Positions 46,646-57,803 of a stretch of 64,000 nucleotides of DNA are shown here, piece after piece. Source of the stretch: Gigantopelta aegis (lineage: Eukaryota; Mollusca; Gastropoda; Neomphalida; Peltospiridae); NCBI RefSeq assembly GCF_016097555.1, contig NC_054706.1, forward strand, positions 53,016,793-53,080,792, in the 5' to 3' direction. The number at the start of each line of letters is the position of its first letter. The first letter of the stretch is position 1. The notes beneath the pieces are model-generated. The model worked only from the letters and a program-made list of their open reading frames with translations. It did no database searches and was not told the DNA's origin. The position numbers and the translations under genes were made by a program.

Positions 46646-46871
46646 ATGGTAAGATGTCGCGCAGTTGCTATTCGGGACTTGATAGCTGTTGTCATACTGT
46701 TGTTAATGGTGAGTGTCATGGTTTTCTGGCATATGAGAAGCACGTGCGAATCTTCTCATTCTAGACAACCGTGTATTATAACAGAACAATTTAAATCTTC
46801 GTTGGACATCGGAGGGTTCCGGAATCCCTCGGATAACACGCCAGTTTATGTAGTGGAAGAACACCATGAAG
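46646..46871 (+). CDS. Gene D exon 1: membrane anchor and VEEHHE motif
   Basis: 226 nt from ATG to GAA G|GTAAGA, phase 1. It starts MVRCRAVAIRDL, followed by the anchor. The in-frame TTG at 46637 is not used as start because the ATG has a near-ideal context. A SINE begins 25 bp after the donor. Confidence 0.85.
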
Positions 46872-48839
46872 GTAAGATACGTTCTCTATTTTCAGGGTCC
46901 AGCCAGTGCACCACGACTGGTACATCAAAGGCCGTGGTATGTGCTATCCTGTCTATGGGATGGTGCATATAAAAGATCTCTTGCTGCTAATCGAAAAGAG
47001 TAGCCCATGAAGTGGCGACAGCGGGTTTCCTCTCTCAATATCTGTGTGGTCCTTAACCATGTGTCTGACGCCATATAACCGTAAATAAAATGTGTTGAGT
47101 GCGTCGTTAAATAAAACATTTCCTTCCTTCCTTTCTATAAAGCAAGTTTTAATGGTCTGAAACTTGCAGTTTGTGTCGGAAAATTAAACCTATATCTCGC
47201 CTTTTGACATCGTTACGGTTAGATAAAAATAGCCATGTGTTTTATCATTTAAAATTTGTTTATAGAAACTAACATGATTTAGTAATTTGGCTTTTTTTTT
47301 TAAATAACGTGATAAAATTATTTGGCTTTTCAAAACATAGATCCATTTGTAAAACGGAATTTTAAAAATACAATATGCTAGCATAATTTGGTATTTTTCA
47401 GTTTTTGTTAAATGCGAGTTTGTACTATAATAATATCATTTTATAACAAACACTAGAGCTTTTTAAATATATTTTTATGGTAGCTGAGTTTTTAAAATCC
47501 CTTCAGACAATCATATTTAACATTTAATCTTTAAGAACTCTTTGCCTAATTAAAAACATTTTATAAAATAGTTCTTTCCCTTGCATTGCTCTGAAATGGT
47601 GAACGCTTAAATTCATTCATTTTAAGTTAGGCCTATTTTCGTGCTTATATCAAATTAAGGTTCAAGCACGCATTGAAGCACCGGTAAGTGAGTTTGAGGT
47701 TAGTTGATTAGTGAAAATTGAAATCAGTATAATTGCTTTACAACACAGTGAGCCGTTAAAATTCGTTCAGGAAAAACAGTACGTTTCACACTTAAATCCA
47801 ATGGCTTAACCACCATATTCTTTTATTTTACCTTAAGCTTAACAGCTCATTGGTTCAGCAATAAATACATTACATCATGGTGAACAAATGACAAAGAGTA
47901 AAACAAAATATTCAAATATTAGGAGAATGCAAACAATACAAGTATTTCTCACATTTGTGGCACTGTATAAATATTTTCCAAAATTTCGTAACTACTTAGT
48001 GTTATTAATTTGAAACAATTCAATAAATTTAAATACAGAAGGGTTTTTCCAATAATAAGGTTTGATATATTGTTTTCTTAGATCGTTATATAATGGGCAA
48101 ACCAGTATAAAATGAAATTCATCTTCAATTTCATCAACACAAGCAAAACATGTTCTTTTAGAACGGTCAGTAGTGTTATATCTACCGGTCTCGACAGCTA
48201 AATTGTGAGATGACAAACGAAATTTAGTAATACATTTTCTAAAATAAGTACATTTAACATTTACATATAACAGTTAAAGTTTTTTTTTTTAACGACACTA
48301 CTAAAGCACATTGATTTATTAATCATCCGTTATTGGATTCAAACATTTGGTAATTGTGACATATAGTCCTGGAAAGGATACATTTTGCCATTAGTAGCAA
48401 GGGATCTTTTATATCCACCATCCCATAGACAGGATAGCACATGCCACGGCCTTTAATATAACAGTCGTGGTGCACTGGCTGGAGCGACCATACAACAGAG
48501 GCTGACCACGCTCAAAAACAAACTTAATCATTTATATAAAATCACCTGCTGCACCCATGTTTTTTTTTTTCTTTCTAAATTCCATTAATAAATTTAAGTA
48601 ATATAAAAAATAATCAATGTTTTTGTTTTTCTTTTAATTTTGAAGTCTAATATATGCTTCTTCTTTTTGTATTTTGTGTACAGTGCTGAAATACTGGTTT
48701 CAAGCTGCAGAGAAAGGCCTCATTGCAAAGAAGGGTAACGTTTTGGTAAGTGCTGCATTGTTTATATATATATAACGATGATTAAATAATAGTAGTAGTA
48801 GTAGTTGTTGTTATTGTTGTTGTTGTGGTTGTTGTTATT

Positions 48840-48884
<45 letters not shown>

Positions 48885-48986
48885 AAACTACTACTACTAC
48901 TATTGCTACTACTAGTAGTAGTAGTTCTAGTAGTAGTAGTAGTAGTAGGAGTAATAGTAGTCGTAGTACTAGCAGCAGCAGTTGTA

Positions 48987-49021
<35 letters not shown>

Positions 49022-49107
49022 TCTAGTAATAGTAGTAGTAGTAGTACTAACAGCAGCAGCAGCGATAGTAGTAGAAGCAGCTGTTGTAGAAATAGTTGTA
49101 GTAGTTC

Positions 49108-49147
<40 letters not shown>

Positions 49148-49149
49148 TA

Positions 49150-49182
<33 letters not shown>

Positions 49183-49266
49183 TAGTAATAACAGCAGCAG
49201 CAGCGATAGTAGTAGCAACAGCTGTAGTAGAAATAGTTGTAGTAGTTCTAGTAGTAGTAGTAGTAA

Positions 49267-49313
<47 letters not shown>

Positions 49314-51487
49314 TTTGCATCAGGTTTTGTTGCATCATTAAGATCTTTAAAACGTAAACTAAACATGTTAATTAATTAAGCTTGAATGAGACCGTTTTCT
49401 CTTTAGTTTCACATTGACGGACATTCGGACGGTGGAATGCCGCCGCACAGTGATATTCTGACGTTGTTCAAATGGCCAACATCCAAACAGGTCAAAGCAA
49501 TGATGCAGAAAAACGACGTCTTTATCGTGGTGAGTTGCTTATCCACGTGTTGTTGTTGTTGTTGTTTTTATTTTTTCCGTTCTGTTCTCTAAATTTGTCC
49601 ATGACAAATATAAACACAAAGAGCTGTTGTATGAAAGCCGAAAGCATTAGTATGTCAGTATGGGTTAGATTTAAAAACAGAACCGACATTGCATAAATTG
49701 TGGTTGTTTCTTTATGATGATGATGGTGGTGGTCGTGATGATGGTGATGATGTTGGTGGTGGTGGTGGTGGTGTGGGTGGTGGTGATGGTGGTGGTGTGG
49801 GTGGTTTGCGTGGTGGTGGTGGTGGTGGTGTCGATGGTAGCGGTGATGATGAATATAATGTCAGAGATGGAGGTGCAAACTGGTGACAATAACATCACTG
49901 TCGCTGGAGGTTACTAGTTGTATGCTGGTTCTGATATCGGTAATCTTGATAGTTCTGTGGTTGTGATAATGATGGTGGTGGTATCGGTGATGATGATGTG
50001 GTGCGTATAATAGGTGAGTTATGATATCAACGATGATGGCGGTAGTAGTAATGGCGATAATAGATCGGACGATGATGATAACTATAATTGTGGTGGTGAT
50101 GGTTTTGATGGTTTTGATATGTTGATGCTGCTGGTGGTGGTGGTGGTGGTGGTGGTGGTGGTGGTGGTGGTGGTGATGAAGGTGGTGATGATGTTGATGA
50201 TGACGACGACGATGACTATAAAGATGATGATGATGATGACGACGATGACGACAACGATGATGATGATGATGATGATTACGACGACGCTGATAATGATGAC
50301 TTACCATAATGTTTTCATTTCAGGCAGCAGCTTTGACAGGGCTGATTACTCGCTACATATGGGTGTCGCCTCCCTGGGACGTCGATCTTGCGGCAGACGT
50401 GGGGAACGCAGTGAAAACAGTCGAACTGGGGACCATGATGCGACTGAGCCTCGACAACGAACTGATACTCGACTACTGCATCTGTATCCCCGCGGGCCTT
50501 AGCGACATCACAGAGCCCATGTGCTTCATGAAGAACCTCACAGAGGACGCCACGACAGCCGAGCCGGATCCCGTTGAGGTGGGCGTGGACGAGTGTAACA
50601 TCCAGTCCAGAGGATCCGTGGAGGTGGTCAGCGAGGACACGGCGATAGACATGCTGTATCGCGGAAACTGGATCAGCCCTGACGACAGCATCATCCTCGA
50701 CATCGACGAGGACTACTACGGCGTCGAGTCGGCGGTGCAGCCGCTGTACGACGCCGGATTGGACGAGAGAACTCTCACGTGGCCGGATTTCTACGTGTCC
50801 AGACTCTTCTGCAGCAGGGACGCCGCTCAGGAGACGATGGCCGACAGGTTCTACCATTCCCTGATGCAGAAGATCCGAAACGTCAGACTTTACTGCACGA
50901 GACTGGAAGGGGACAACGCCACCAACCGGTGCGAGGAGCATCCGGCAATGATCGAGACTCTGATGCAGTTCGTTCCCAGCATGATCGAGGACCTGAAGAG
51001 ACAGGAGGTGCTCCGGTCGGCGCTGTGCACGCAAGACGAGTCCAAACTGAACACGATTCTCGGCGGGTTGATACGTCACTCCGTCAAATACACGGTGCCG
51101 CAGCTGGACGCCCTGTCGCAGGTCGGCATATGCCACAGGTGCTCCGTGAGCTCCTACGACTTCGAATCGAGGTACGGCATGAAGCTGTGCGACGGCTACA
51201 ACAAACCCAATGACAGCATCGTCCCGTTCCACATGCCATCCGTGGAGGAGATCAACTTTCGGACGGTGAATCTGAGGGAGATTCTCAAGGACGCGTACAT
51301 GACGCCAGGAATAGTCACGGTATGTAGGTCAACGCGAGACGGATACACGCCAAGGAGTCACTTTCGTCAAATTGAGAACGACGTCTTGAACTCTCTAGGA
51401 GACTACGTGAAAGGTGTGGATAAAGACATGGTGTACTACGATCCAGACTTGTTAGGCGGACGGTTCGGCTGGCACAACAGACATTGA
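46646..51487 (+). CDS. Gene D: membrane-anchored UPF0489 (C5orf22-like) protein, complete, divergent copy
   Basis: Exons 46646-46871, 48684-48745, 49407-49529 and 50324-51487 join to an open frame of 524 residues. The start ATG has a strong CACCATGG context. A hydrophobic anchor (LIAVVILLLMVSVMVFW) lies near residues 12-28, PVYVVEEHHE at 66-75, HIDGHSD at 98-104 and LDIDEDYYGVE near 262. [10 protein letters not shown] is near the end. D100, H102, D104, D263 and D265 fit the arginase-fold metal pattern. Exon 4 has G/C-ending codons throughout, unlike B and C. Introns are filled with SINEs, a LINE fragment and (GTA)n or (GGT/GAT)n repeats. No exon 0 was recognised. It faces away from C, so the two are divergent. 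Confidence 0.9.
46897..47137 (+). mobile_element. SINE type Sab, 5' truncated
   Basis: Starts 25 bp past the gene D exon 1 donor; sense orientation. Confidence 0.9.
47636..47822 (-). mobile_element. SINE type Sc, degenerate
   Basis: Tail and middle recognisable; gene D intron 1. Confidence 0.65.
47835..48265 (-). mobile_element. LINE 3' fragment with zinc-binding C-terminal domain
   Basis: The minus strand reads KFRLSSHNLAVETGRY, then CFACVDEIEDEFHFILVCPLY and LRKQYI (21-residue span shown in two parts by its C-x2-C, EDE and H-x4-C features). This is the zinc-finger-like end of non-LTR reverse transcriptases, as in zf-RVT. It is antisense in gene D intron 1. Confidence 0.8.
48268..48490 (-). 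mobile_element. SINE type Sa, head lost
   Basis: Adjoins the LINE fragment in gene D intron 1. Confidence 0.85.
48684..48745 (+). CDS. Gene D exon 2
   Basis: 62 nt between GTGTACAG and TTG|GTAAGT. It encodes LKYWFQAAEKGLIAKKGNVL after the split valine. Confidence 0.85.
48788..49313. repeat. (GTA)n microsatellite
   Basis: About 525 bp in gene D intron 2, with CAGCAGCAG-type interruptions. Confidence 0.95.
49407..49529 (+). CDS. Gene D exon 3: HIDGHSD metal-motif exon
   Basis: 123 nt, 41 codons, one fewer than B and C. Acceptor TCTTTAG, donor ATC GTG|GTGAGT, phase 0. It carries [16 protein letters not shown] and ends QKNDVFIV. Confidence 0.85.
49713..50292. repeat. (GGT)n/(GAT)n microsatellites
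   Basis: Fill most of gene D intron 3, ending about 30 bp before exon 4. Confidence 0.95.
50324..51487 (+). CDS. Gene D exon 4: main UPF0489 domain, C-terminal
   Basis: 1164 nt after TCATTTCAG, starting AAALTGLITRYIWVSPPWD and ending GWHNRH-stop (TGA at 51485-51487). Motifs LDIDEDYYGVE and [14 protein letters not shown] are present. Sequons NLT, NAT and NDS and many cysteines suggest a secretory domain. The stop codon is also the first base group of a 78-bp minisatellite. Confidence 0.9.
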   Translation, partial: AAALTGLITRYIWVSPPWDVDLAADVGNAVKTVELGTMMRLSLDNELILDYCICIPAGLSDITEPMCFMKNLTEDATTAEPDPVEVGVDECNIQSRGSVEVVSEDTAIDMLYRGNWISPDDSIILDIDEDYYGVESAVQPLYDAGLDERTLTWPDFYVSRLFCSRDAAQETMADRFYHSLMQKIRNVRLYCTRLEGDNATNRCEEHPAMIETLMQFVPSMIEDLKRQEVLRSALCTQDESKLNTILGGLIRHSVKYTVPQLDALSQVGICHRCSVSSYDFESRYGMKLCDGYNKPNDSIVPFHMPSVEEINFRTVNLREILKDAYMTPGIVTVCRSTRDGYTPRSHFRQIENDVLNSLGDYVKGVDKDMVYYDPDLLGGRFGWHNRH

Positions 51488-51955
51488 CTACAAGAGGAAA
51501 TAATTTATGTATAATTTAATGTTATAATGATTTAAAGGTGTACAGACATTGACACTTACATTTGACTACAGGGAGAAATATTTTATGTATAATTTAATAT
51601 TATAATGATTTAAAGGTGTACTAACACTGACTTTTACATTTGACTACAAACAAAATAGTTCAGGTGTAATTTAATATTATAATGATTTAAAGGTGTACAA
51701 ACAATGTGACATTTGACTACAAAAAGAAATTATTCAGGTATAATTTAATATTATAATGATTTAAAGGTGTACAAACACTGACTTGTACACTTCACTACAA
51801 GAAGAAAATTAATAGTTTGTGTATATTTTAATATTATAAGGATTTAAAGGTTTACAAACACTGACTTTTACATCTGACTACCAAAAAAAATGGTTTACGT
51901 ATTATTTAAAATAATAATGATTTACAGGTGTACAAACACAGACTCTTGCATTTTA
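51487..51955 (+). repeat. 78-bp minisatellite starting at the gene D stop codon, 6 copies
   Basis: Each unit starts (T)GACTACA and contains TAATTTAATATTATAATGAT and AAAGGTGTACAAACA. The first unit overlaps the stop TGA. Confidence 0.9.
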
Positions 51956-52558
51956 AAATTGTATAAGCATAAAACCAGTCACCAGGGCACGTGCTTATAA
52001 AACTCAAATGTACCATGACATCACTTGCGTACGATTTGTATGGTACCGTCACGAATTAAAGTCTTGGGTCAAGACTGTACAAGTTTTATAAACATGAGGC
52101 CTGGTCGATTTTATACAGAAAGGTAAAATATACGATTTATGTAAATAGGAAGAATCTGAAATGTTTGTTATACATAGGTGGCTGTTATACAAGATTATAC
52201 TATAAATAATCGGGTTAATTTGATTAAGACACGAAAACAAAATTGTTTTCCATAAATATTTATTGAATAAAAATCAAAACAATAATATTGTTTTCGTGTC
52301 CCAGTCAAATAAGAATCCTATAGTGGAACAAAAATCACGGTAAAATGCTATTCATATGCGTTTTAGCACAGACGTCGTCGACAACCGGTCTACTAGTACA
52401 TTAACATGCTAAACGGTTATTGGGAATGTGGTGCCTGCACTAGTCGTGGAGCAACGGACAGAAAACTTAATTATATCATAAACACCAATAGAGTAACAGC
52501 ATCGGTGTTGTAGTGGTTACGCCATCGTCCGTAAGGCTGATAGGAACCGGGGTCGGTA

Positions 52559-52733
52559 GGGCCGTACCCTCCTCAGGGCATGGGGGGTCGTTTTTCCTCC
52601 CCCCCCCCCCCCCCGGGAATCTCAATAAAAAAATTTACTCCACAAAAATAGCATACACATCTCAGGGTTTAATTTGTTTATAAAAAGTAGTGCCCCCACC
52701 CCACCCCCCTAGGATTTTGATCAGGGTACGGCC
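52559..52733. mobile_element. hAT-like miniature element, second copy
   Basis: Ends AGGGCCGTACCC and GGGTACGGCCCT; flanking GGGTCG on both sides. Confidence 0.8.
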
Positions 52734-52780
52734 CTGGGTCGCACCTTGGTATCGACTCTTACCCACTAACAATTCAGTAA

Positions 52781-52998
52781 TCTTAGAGGAAACTCATTAC
52801 ATTTTCCCGTTAGCGTCAAGGGATCCTTTATATGAACATTCCCGCAGACATTACAGTACATACATACCACAGCCATTGATATACCAGTCGTGGTGCACTG
52901 GTTCGGACGGGGGGCGGGGGATCAATATCCGTGGTTCGATCCTACGTCGCAAGCACCTCAGGCGAAATCTCTCCCGACTGAGCTAGATCCCGCTTCTT
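52781..52998 (-). mobile_element. SINE type Sd, 3' truncated
   Basis: Core and head gamma (GGTTCGATCCTACG, GACTGAGCTAGATCC on the plus strand). Confidence 0.75.
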
Positions 52999-53135
52999 TT
53001 GGAGACGTGTAATACAACTATGCCGACTGATCTCTCACTAACCACTAACCATTAACCGTGAAGTATATGTCCAGGTCATCGTGCTTGAACCTTATCGATT
53101 ACATGTACGAAAATCAAGATAAAATCAAATCAAAT

Positions 53136-54064
53136 CAACAATTAGAAATTTGTTTTGGGTGAATATGCCCACACATTAGGTGTTCGACGGTCAGCCCCCT
53201 GCCTCCCAGGGTCGATCAAAGGCATTTCAGCCCCGCCCCCCTTAACCAACATGCATTTGTTTTCGCTATGCTAGTCTCTCTCTCTACGTATATTGACTGT
53301 TCCAAGCAATTCATATCGTTGGCCGATCTGTCCGGGGTTTTCTTACAAAACAGTGTTTGCCGTACGTTGTGTTTTATCAAGAGTCACGGACTGCTTAATA
53401 CAATAATCCCCCGGGCGCATTGTTTGTCCCCAATGCCCGCAAGATTGCTCTAATGCGTCCATAGTTACCGGTTGCTACTGTAGACCGTTACACACCGCCA
53501 ACCCCCTTCGGCAGGTATTCAATTCAAGATTTGAGCACTGCAATCGTCAAACACTGCAGGTAAGTTCATGAACTTTTTTTCCCTCTCATTTTCTCCATGC
53601 TAACCGTAATCTTAGTCTTCACAAGTGAACTGTATGGTTAAAGGGCTCTCCGGGTGTTAATAAGGATGGCAATTTTATGGTACTTCTCTTAAGCGGGCTC
53701 GCTGGAATTGTACGTGTCAAGGTGCGACAAATTGATAAACTGTTAGATGTTTGGTATATATAATCAGTTAACTCTTTCATAGTGCGTTGAGTGTCTGTTA
53801 TGGAAATATAGATAATGGAAAGGATTTTTATGTTCCGCTAATCCTGAAATCTATTTTATTGGCTATATATCGGTACATGTATATGCAGTGAGAGCAGATA
53901 AAAAGTATTTTGTTTTTAAAAAATATATGTCATTGTTTTGATAATTACAATGCAAATGTTAAGTTCTTAATTATCTTTGATAGTCTGTGCCCTGCTATAG
54001 AAAATAAATCAAGAAAAATCTACCACTAGAGTTGTTAGTGTATTCGTTTTCTAGTTATTATTAA
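53136..54064. other. No supported gene
   Basis: Less repetitive than its surroundings. A perfect donor (CACTGCAG|GTAAGT, 53568) ends about 350 bp of unique sequence and could be a non-coding first exon, but nothing confirms it. Confidence 0.2.
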
Positions 54065-54455
54065 AGGTCCAATCCTGAGTTTGTAGCCATTTTAAAAGGT
54101 TTTCTGCTATTTTTTTTACATTAATAAATGACCAAGTACTTACATTTCCTTGCGTAAAATATGAAAATTTCTATAAATGAAGCATTTCTGGATATCGTAA
54201 TGTTTTGTAGAATCAAAATGTTGATTTTTGTGTAAAGTAGTTTCGTACGTATAAATTTATTTATTCGTCCAACGGCCAGACAAAATTAGAAATAATTCTG
54301 ACAAAGGTACATGTAATTCCAAATGTTATTCGTATAATGCTTCATATTTAAAATGTTAAGGTAAGATAGTGTTTACAAAAGCAGGATGTTTGTTTGTTTT
54401 GTTGGAACAATATGATGTCTTGATTGGACAGAAAACTCAGGATAGTCCCTTTAAC
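54065..54455. mobile_element. TTAA miniature element, family F3
   Basis: TTAAAGGTCCAATCCTGAG to CTCAGGATAGTCCCTTTAA. Confidence 0.85.
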
Positions 54456-54778
54456 GTTTATTTTCGATATTAGTCCTTACTTCAAATTATTAATCCACCA
54501 TATAGATGGATATTTTAATACCGAAGCAAAACTGTTACATGTAAAGGCGTGTTCATTTATCATGGTATTATATATTGATATGGATAAACCGCACAAGAAT
54601 AAACAAGAATAACATGGTTATACGAAAACGAAAATTAACTACATGAGAAAATTGAACACGACAAAATTTAAATGATCAATATATTACATTTACTAGGGTG
54701 AAAATGAATGAATAAAACGTGTAATGGCATCTCAGCATGACAAATACATCGGATATTGGGTGTCAAAGGTACATGAAT

Positions 54779-54809
<31 letters not shown>

Positions 54810-54989
54810 TCAAACAATGTGTAACTGAGAATATTACATTTTGACGCCATTTTGAAATCCCAGTGTAATAGATTACAGGTACTGCGTGTAGACAAATGAA
54901 AACCTATATTTCTGAACTTGCCTTCTGCATTTTATACCCAGTTTGAGAAAATACGTTTTTGTATTAATAACAGATGAAACAGGATGGGA

Positions 54990-55880
54990 AGGCGAAATTG
55001 CAGCTTTAATAACATTATCAAAACGGAGAACTGATTATGCCATTCTGTAGTAATGTTGATATTGGTCGATTGGCGTTCTCTGGTGTTCTGTAACACAAGG
55101 ATTACAACTGGTATATTCAAACACCTGATGTGTAATGTGTTCAAGCACATCTGTCATGGGCACAAAGTTTTCCCATGACGCAAATTCTCACTGCTAGAGC
55201 ACGCGTAGTGAGATATGGTGGTATTATATACTTCATATGGAGATGATATTCACCATATTTGACTGGAACTACGAAACTGACGCTGTGAAGTGTATACTAA
55301 TCGGCTTTCACCTCCTGCTGTGGACTAAGTTGTGTCTGATCACATCGGTACTAAAACATAGCCACGCTCGCGGGTCATGCGCCCTTCGGAGTATCCGGTA
55401 TGTGTTACTACAACGAGTTTTCGATCAGCTCCACTTGTCGGGCATTCAAATTACTCGTTGGACTAAACAATATCATTAATCTCCGGTTAAAGTACAATGG
55501 TGGTAATTTGACCACTTGTGCAGAAGTGGAAATCGTGGGTGAATACTTGGTTGAGAGCACACGAATGGCGACCAATGAAAAGTCGAGAATGCGCGAATGG
55601 TGGCCAATGAAAAAGTGTGTTACTTAGAAGTAGGTGGTTGACGTCTGTTTTTTGTTGTATTGGCGTGCCAACAAATTTAATAAAGCTTTACGGTCAACAG
55701 GTTATTTTACAATGCTTAAAATGTCTAGCCTAAGTCAGAGGTTGTATTCACAGCAAGCGTGCTTGAACATTCCTTAGACATAAACACGTTAACTTCCAAA
55801 ATTTTACCTGACAGTCTTTTGTGGGCTAAGTACATACATACATTTTACAATAATTATAATTTGTAATTTCTGGTTGATTT
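54990..55880. other. No supported gene
   Basis: Open frames of 80 and 75 codons at 55237-55479 and 55400-55627 have no recognised domain or splice support. Confidence 0.25.
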
Positions 55881-56000
55881 CATTCATAAATATTTGATGG
55901 AAAAAAGTCGTATGATATCGATGATTGACCAGGGCCATATAGCTGGTATAGCAACGGTCGTGGTATGCTGCATTCTCTCCTCCACCAACAACCCCCCCCC

Positions 56001-56008
<8 letters not shown>

Positions 56009-56072
<64 letters not shown>

Positions 56073-56112
56073 ACTCTCACTCACTCCCTCTCCCTTCTCT
56101 CACTCTCACTCA

Positions 56113-56186
<74 letters not shown>

Positions 56187-56404
56187 CCCTCTCCCATCTC
56201 TCACTCACTCCCTCTCTCTCTCACTCACTGTCTTTCTCTCTTTGTCTCTGTCTGTCTCTCTCTATATATATTTTTACTCTCACTCACTCCCTCTCCCCTC
56301 TCTCACTCTCACTCTCTATCTATCTCTCCCCCTCTCTCTCTCTTTTATTCTCACTCACTCCATCTCCCTTCTCTCTCTCTCTCTCTCTCTCTCTCATCTC
56401 TCGC

Positions 56405-56437
<33 letters not shown>

Positions 56438-56901
56438 TCCTCTCTCTCTTCTCTCTCGCTCTCTCTCTCTATCTTTACTGGATCTTTTTACTCGCTTACT
56501 CCCTCTCCCTTCTCTCTCTCTCACTCCCTGTTTATTACCGAGTCCGAGATAGCTTTAAAATGTCTTTACTTGTTTTATGTTTGTATGTATTACGGTCACA
56601 GAGCTGAGATAGAACTAAGAATGGAAAACAAGTAGACATCAAAATGGGTATTAAAAGGGCCAACGAGCGGGGCCGACGCCAAATAATCGTAAATAAAATG
56701 TGATAAATGCGTCGTTAAATAAAACATTTCCTTCCTTCCCTCTCCCATGTCTCACTCACTCCCTCTTTCACTCTCACTCACTATCTCTCTCTCTTCTCTC
56801 CCTCTCTCTCTTCTTCCTCTCCTCTCTCGCTCCTCCCTCTCTCTCCCCTCTCTTCCCTCTCGCTCTCTCTCCTCTCTCATTTTCTCTCCTCTCCTCACCT
56901 C

Positions 56902-56967
<66 letters not shown>
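56009..56967. repeat. (CT)n microsatellite in two blocks
   Basis: 56009-56520 and 56740-56967, separated by a unique block and a T2 SINE tail (56676-56740). Confidence 0.95.
56520..56673 (+). repeat. 150-bp block, inverted at 57209-57360
   Basis: CTCCCTGTTTATTACCGAG to CCAACGAGCGGGGCC; nearly identical reverse complement at 57209-57360. Confidence 0.9.
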
Positions 56968-56972
<5 letters not shown>

Positions 56973-57208
56973 TAACTGCTGTAAGTCTAAAAATTAAATG
57001 GGGTTTTTTCATAGTATGTGTATCAAGGTAAATCGTGTCAGACCGATAAAGAAACCGTATCGCAATTGCTATTGATAATAGTGTTTCCCCATACATGAAA
57101 TGGCAGGGCGCTCTGCCCTCTGATATTTTCATTTAATGTTAGTGTAGTGATTAATACCAATCCATGTCAGGGATTAATGGCTAGTGCCGCTTTTATATCC
57201 TGCTTTTA

Positions 57209-57560
<352 letters not shown>

Positions 57561-57562
57561 GA

Positions 57563-57803
57563 AGGAAGGAAATGTTTTATTTAACGACGCATTTATCACA
57601 TTTTATTTACGATTATTTGGCGTCGGACATATGGTTAAGGACCACACAGATATTTAGAGAGGAAACCCGCTGTCGCCACTTCATGGGCTACTCTTTTTCG
57701 ATTAACAGCAAGGGATCTTTTATATGCACCATCCCATAGACAGGATAGAACATACCACGGCCTTTGATGTACCAGTCGTGGTGCACTGGATGGAGCGAGA
57801 AAT
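57563..57803 (-). mobile_element. SINE type Sab, 5' truncated
   Basis: Same TCTCGCTCC-type truncation as 16361-16601; tail lies at the (GA)n tract. Confidence 0.9.

Larger units (their letters stand above)
52502..53135 (+). mobile_element. SINE type Sc broken by two insertions
   Basis: Head 52502-52558, middle 52734-52780, tail 53025-53135. The breaks are a hAT-like element and an Sd SINE. Confidence 0.75.

Noticed and set aside
48782-49379. Long poly-Thr and poly-Val open frames
   Set aside because: They are translations of the (GTA)n repeat in gene D intron 2 on both strands.
50315-51232. 305-codon open frame on the minus strand
   Set aside because: It lies opposite gene D exon 4. Its openness follows from the G+C-rich codons of D, and it has no domain or splice context.
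55237-55627. Two short open frames of 80 and 75 codons
   Set aside because: Overlapping in different frames, no domain, no splice signals that join them.
55894-56607. 237-codon Ser/Leu-rich open frame
   Set aside because: It is a (CT)n microsatellite; open in several frames and without unique sequence.
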